Assembly (NCBI GenBank): GCA_003455715.1
Contig: DMQJ01000152.1
Coordinates: forward strand, 1-7,622
Length of the DNA stretch: 7,622 nt
Reading direction: 5' to 3'
DNA from: Acidimicrobiaceae bacterium
Lineage (GTDB): Bacteria; Actinomycetota; Acidimicrobiia; Acidimicrobiales; Ilumatobacteraceae
The position numbers and the translations under genes were made by a program. Shown one piece after another: positions 5,909 to 7,622 of this stretch (positions within the stretch are counted from its first letter, which is position 1; every line of letters starts with the position of its first letter). Below the pieces are notes generated by a model. The model did not search any database. It worked only from the letters and a program-made list of their open reading frames with translations, and was not told the DNA's origin.

Positions 5909-7371
5909 GACGTGAACCCGGGAGTCAGGGCGCGTCCCAGCGGGAGCGACGCCACCCAGCCCTGGTCGTGTCGTGCATCCAAGGGCCGGAGATCGAGCAG
6001 GCATTGGGCTGCCGCCTGTTCGATCACGGTGCAGTCGTCATCGAGATCATCGAGCGTCGAGGCGCTAACGTTCACGAGCCCGACGAAGCGGAACTCCGCG
6101 TGCCCTTCGGACAGCTCGTGCTCGCGGCGTTCGGCATCGGCGAGCCGTTTGCGTTCGCGGGCGTTGACCCGGAACCCCTTGCGTTCCTTGAGGTCGCTGT
6201 CGGCTTCGCGGGCCATCACTTCACGATCGGCGGCCCGCGCTGCACGGCCCATCGGAACCGGCTCCATGACGACGGTCACGGTGCGGATGCAGTGGGTGTC
6301 GGCGAGCAGTCGTGACAGCCAGTCGGAGGGCACTGGCAGCTGAGGCCAACCGGCAACCCGATAGCTGCGGTGGAACGCATCGTCGACGTACACGTGACGC
6401 CAGTCGGGTTCGACGACCATCGGCCCCCACTCGAACGCCCCTCGCCGCGCTGCTGCCGCGAGTGATCGCGTGAGCGTCAGCACCTGTGCTGCGCGGGCTG
6501 GCGCGCTGCGGACTCGGATCGCACTCGACAACTCCAAGGCCGACATCGGAGTGTCGACGTCGAGCCCCGCGGCTTCGAGCCGTGACGCCAACTGTCCTGA
6601 CTCGTCGAACAGCGCGTCCACGGCGGCGGCGAGTGCAGACTTCAGCGAGCGACGTGCTCGGACGCGGCGCAGGTCGATCGTCACTGCGACGAGGACCTCG
6701 TGCGCGATCGTTGCCGGGGCTTGCTCGTCGACGAGCGCCAGGTAGTCCGCCACCGCAGGGTCGTGGAGCCGCTGATCGATCCCGACGGCATCGAGGAACG
6801 CCCGGTGGGTGTCACTGGTGACGGGATGGCTCCACTCCTGCCACACCACATGCCGCACCGGAGACTGCTCACGGGCCAGCGGCGACAGAGCAGCACCCCA
6901 CGCGCCCAACATCGCGTCCTGCTCGACTGCGCCTGCCAGCGGGAACCCGTAACCACGAACCCGGAGCACCGCAGTGACCGTGCCGGCCGCCTTGTCCCGG
7001 ATGACCCCGAACGGACGGTCGGATGGCTCGATGAGCTCGAGCCCGTGAAGCGCGTCCGGCAGCACATCGTCGGTGTTGTCCCCGACGAGTGACGGGCGGA
7101 CCCAACGCCGGCGACGGATCGCACGTCGGCCATACAGCCGGGCGCCAGGCACGAGCGTCTCGGCAATCGGGGCGCCACGCCAGCGCCCGAACGCCAATAC
7201 GGAAGCGACAGCCGGACCGATGAGCCCTGCGAGAGGGTGCAGTGGCGTCTGGAGGGCGACGGCGAGGACGACGGCACCAACGATCATGGGGACCGCTTGC
7301 CGTGCGCTCAGTCCGAGCAGCAGCCCTGGCCGATTCGAGTCGGCGAACCGGTAGGCCCGTGCGTCACTCAT
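5905..7371 (-). CDS. SCO6880-like conjugation membrane protein (PrgI-like helices plus VirB4 N-domain-like region)
   Basis: This 488-residue protein has two hydrophobic segments near the N-terminus (about 26-41 and 45-62), followed by a basic stretch (about 78-92, with RRAIRRRRW) and a long soluble cytoplasmic part. It opens with RAYRFADSNRPGLLLGLSAR, similar in style to actinobacterial SCO6880 proteins found next to VirB4 ATPases in conjugative elements. It has no Walker motif. The likely role is to anchor the downstream ATPase at the membrane channel, doing the job of VirB3/PrgI plus the N-terminal half of VirB4. Residues around 405-440 are highly charged and probably form a long helix or coiled coil. 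ATG 7371 is preferred because of its Shine-Dalgarno sequence. ATG 7398 (nine residues longer) overlaps the preceding gene's stop as ATGA and is a real alternative. The family assignment rests on gene order and sequence style, not on a search. Confidence 0.72.
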   Translation of the reverse strand: MSDARAYRFADSNRPGLLLGLSARQAVPMIVGAVVLAVALQTPLHPLAGLIGPAVASVLAFGRWRGAPIAETLVPGARLYGRRAIRRRRWVRPSLVGDNTDDVLPDALHGLELIEPSDRPFGVIRDKAAGTVTAVLRVRGYGFPLAGAVEQDAMLGAWGAALSPLAREQSPVRHVVWQEWSHPVTSDTHRAFLDAVGIDQRLHDPAVADYLALVDEQAPATIAHEVLVAVTIDLRRVRARRSLKSALAAAVDALFDESGQLASRLEAAGLDVDTPMSALELSSAIRVRSAPARAAQVLTLTRSLAAAARRGAFEWGPMVVEPDWRHVYVDDAFHRSYRVAGWPQLPVPSDWLSRLLADTHCIRTVTVVMEPVPMGRAARAADREVMAREADSDLKERKGFRVNARERKRLADAERREHELSEGHAEFRFVGLVNVSASTLDDLDDDCTVIEQAAAQCLLDLRPLDARHDQGWVASLPLGRALTPGFTS

Positions 7372-7380
7372 CGGTGTCGT

Positions 7381-7385
7381 CTCCC
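7381..7385 (-). promoter_or_regulatory. Ribosome binding site favouring ATG 7371
   Basis: On the minus strand GGGAG precedes ATG 7371 by nine bases. The alternative ATG at 7398 has only a weak purine-rich stretch in front, although it overlaps the upstream stop. Confidence 0.5.
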
Positions 7386-7394
7386 GATGCAGAG

Positions 7395-7622
7395 TCATCC
7401 GCTGCGATGCCAGCGGAACGAGGTGTTGGCCGGCGTTCTCGTGTCGGTGGAAGGGTCGGCGTTGACGCTCGGGTCGACCGGGAAGCACCGCCGATGTCGG
7501 GGGTTGATGATCCGCCCGTGCTCGAACTCGAGCCTGCGGTGGTCGGCCTCTGTGGGCTGGGTGACGCGGACCCGGCCGACGACGGGCCGCTCCCGGACGC
7601 CGCGCCGGTCAGGCCGGGGATC
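7395..7622 (-). CDS. Unidentified conjugation-operon protein, C-terminal end (5' truncated by window edge)
   Basis: The last 75 codons of a gene enter from the right edge and end at TGA 7397-7395. The frame was chosen by hand-counted base composition: G/C at codon positions 1, 2 and 3 is roughly 68, 59 and 88%, the pattern expected of a real gene here. The competing minus-strand frame has its peak at position 2. The visible protein is Arg- and Asp-rich (for example VVGRVRVTQPTEADHRR and EFEHGRIINP), with no membrane segment and no recognised domain. Its stop overlaps ATG 7398 as ATGA, consistent with membership in the conjugation operon. If the other frame were used, the tail would be Ser/Thr/Pro/Gly-rich and would end at 7364, like the tails of some TrbL-type channel proteins. 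Confidence 0.5.
   Translation of the reverse strand, partial: DPRPDRRGVRERPVVGRVRVTQPTEADHRRLEFEHGRIINPRHRRCFPVDPSVNADPSTDTRTPANTSFRWHRSG

Noticed and set aside
5525..6343. 272-residue + strand ORF opposite the ATPase and membrane-protein genes.
   Set aside because: It crosses the junction of two minus-strand genes with clear motifs and has no recognisable domain; long antisense frames are expected in high-GC DNA.
1..7622. CRISPR arrays, rRNA genes, complete insertion sequences.
   Set aside because: No regularly spaced direct repeats, rRNA-like sequence or full transposase frame was seen on either strand.

Overview
The window looks like high-GC actinobacterial DNA. G or C fills most third codon positions, ATGA stop/start overlaps are common, and the conjugation genes resemble families known mainly from Actinomycetota. 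An acidimicrobial host is possible, but the sequence does not settle rank below phylum. The window appears to join two modules pointing towards each other.

Left module, + strand, 3-2233: the end of a NarL-type sensor histidine kinase, its response regulator (4-base overlap), a LysE/RhtB-family exporter (1 base after the regulator) and, after a 74-base gap with a 7-bp hairpin, a PchB-like isochorismate pyruvate lyase/chorismate mutase. The close packing suggests one sensing-and-response unit: a two-component system next to an exporter of small metabolites and an enzyme of chorismate-derived (salicylate-type) metabolism. Co-regulation of all four is inference.

Middle, 2234-3471: two sparse stretches (about 510 and 350 bases) flank a small minus-strand gene for a tandem SH3-like protein. 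The first stretch holds weak ORF fragments with codon use unlike the neighbours and a terminator-like hairpin. The second holds a perfect 17-base palindrome beside an imperfect one, with centres 21 bases apart. This is the most likely zone for the edge of a mobile element, although no integrase, tRNA or att repeat could be shown.

Right module, - strand, 7622 down to 3472: the end of an unidentified gene, an SCO6880-like membrane protein, a VirB4-type ATPase carrying only the motor half, and a CHC2/Toprim primase-like protein. They are tightly packed and probably cotranscribed. The membrane protein and the ATPase together look like a VirB4 divided between two genes, feeding a type IV secretion (conjugation) channel. 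The primase would make primers on transferred single-stranded DNA. This is part of an integrative conjugative element or integrated plasmid; relaxase, coupling protein and integrase are not in the window.
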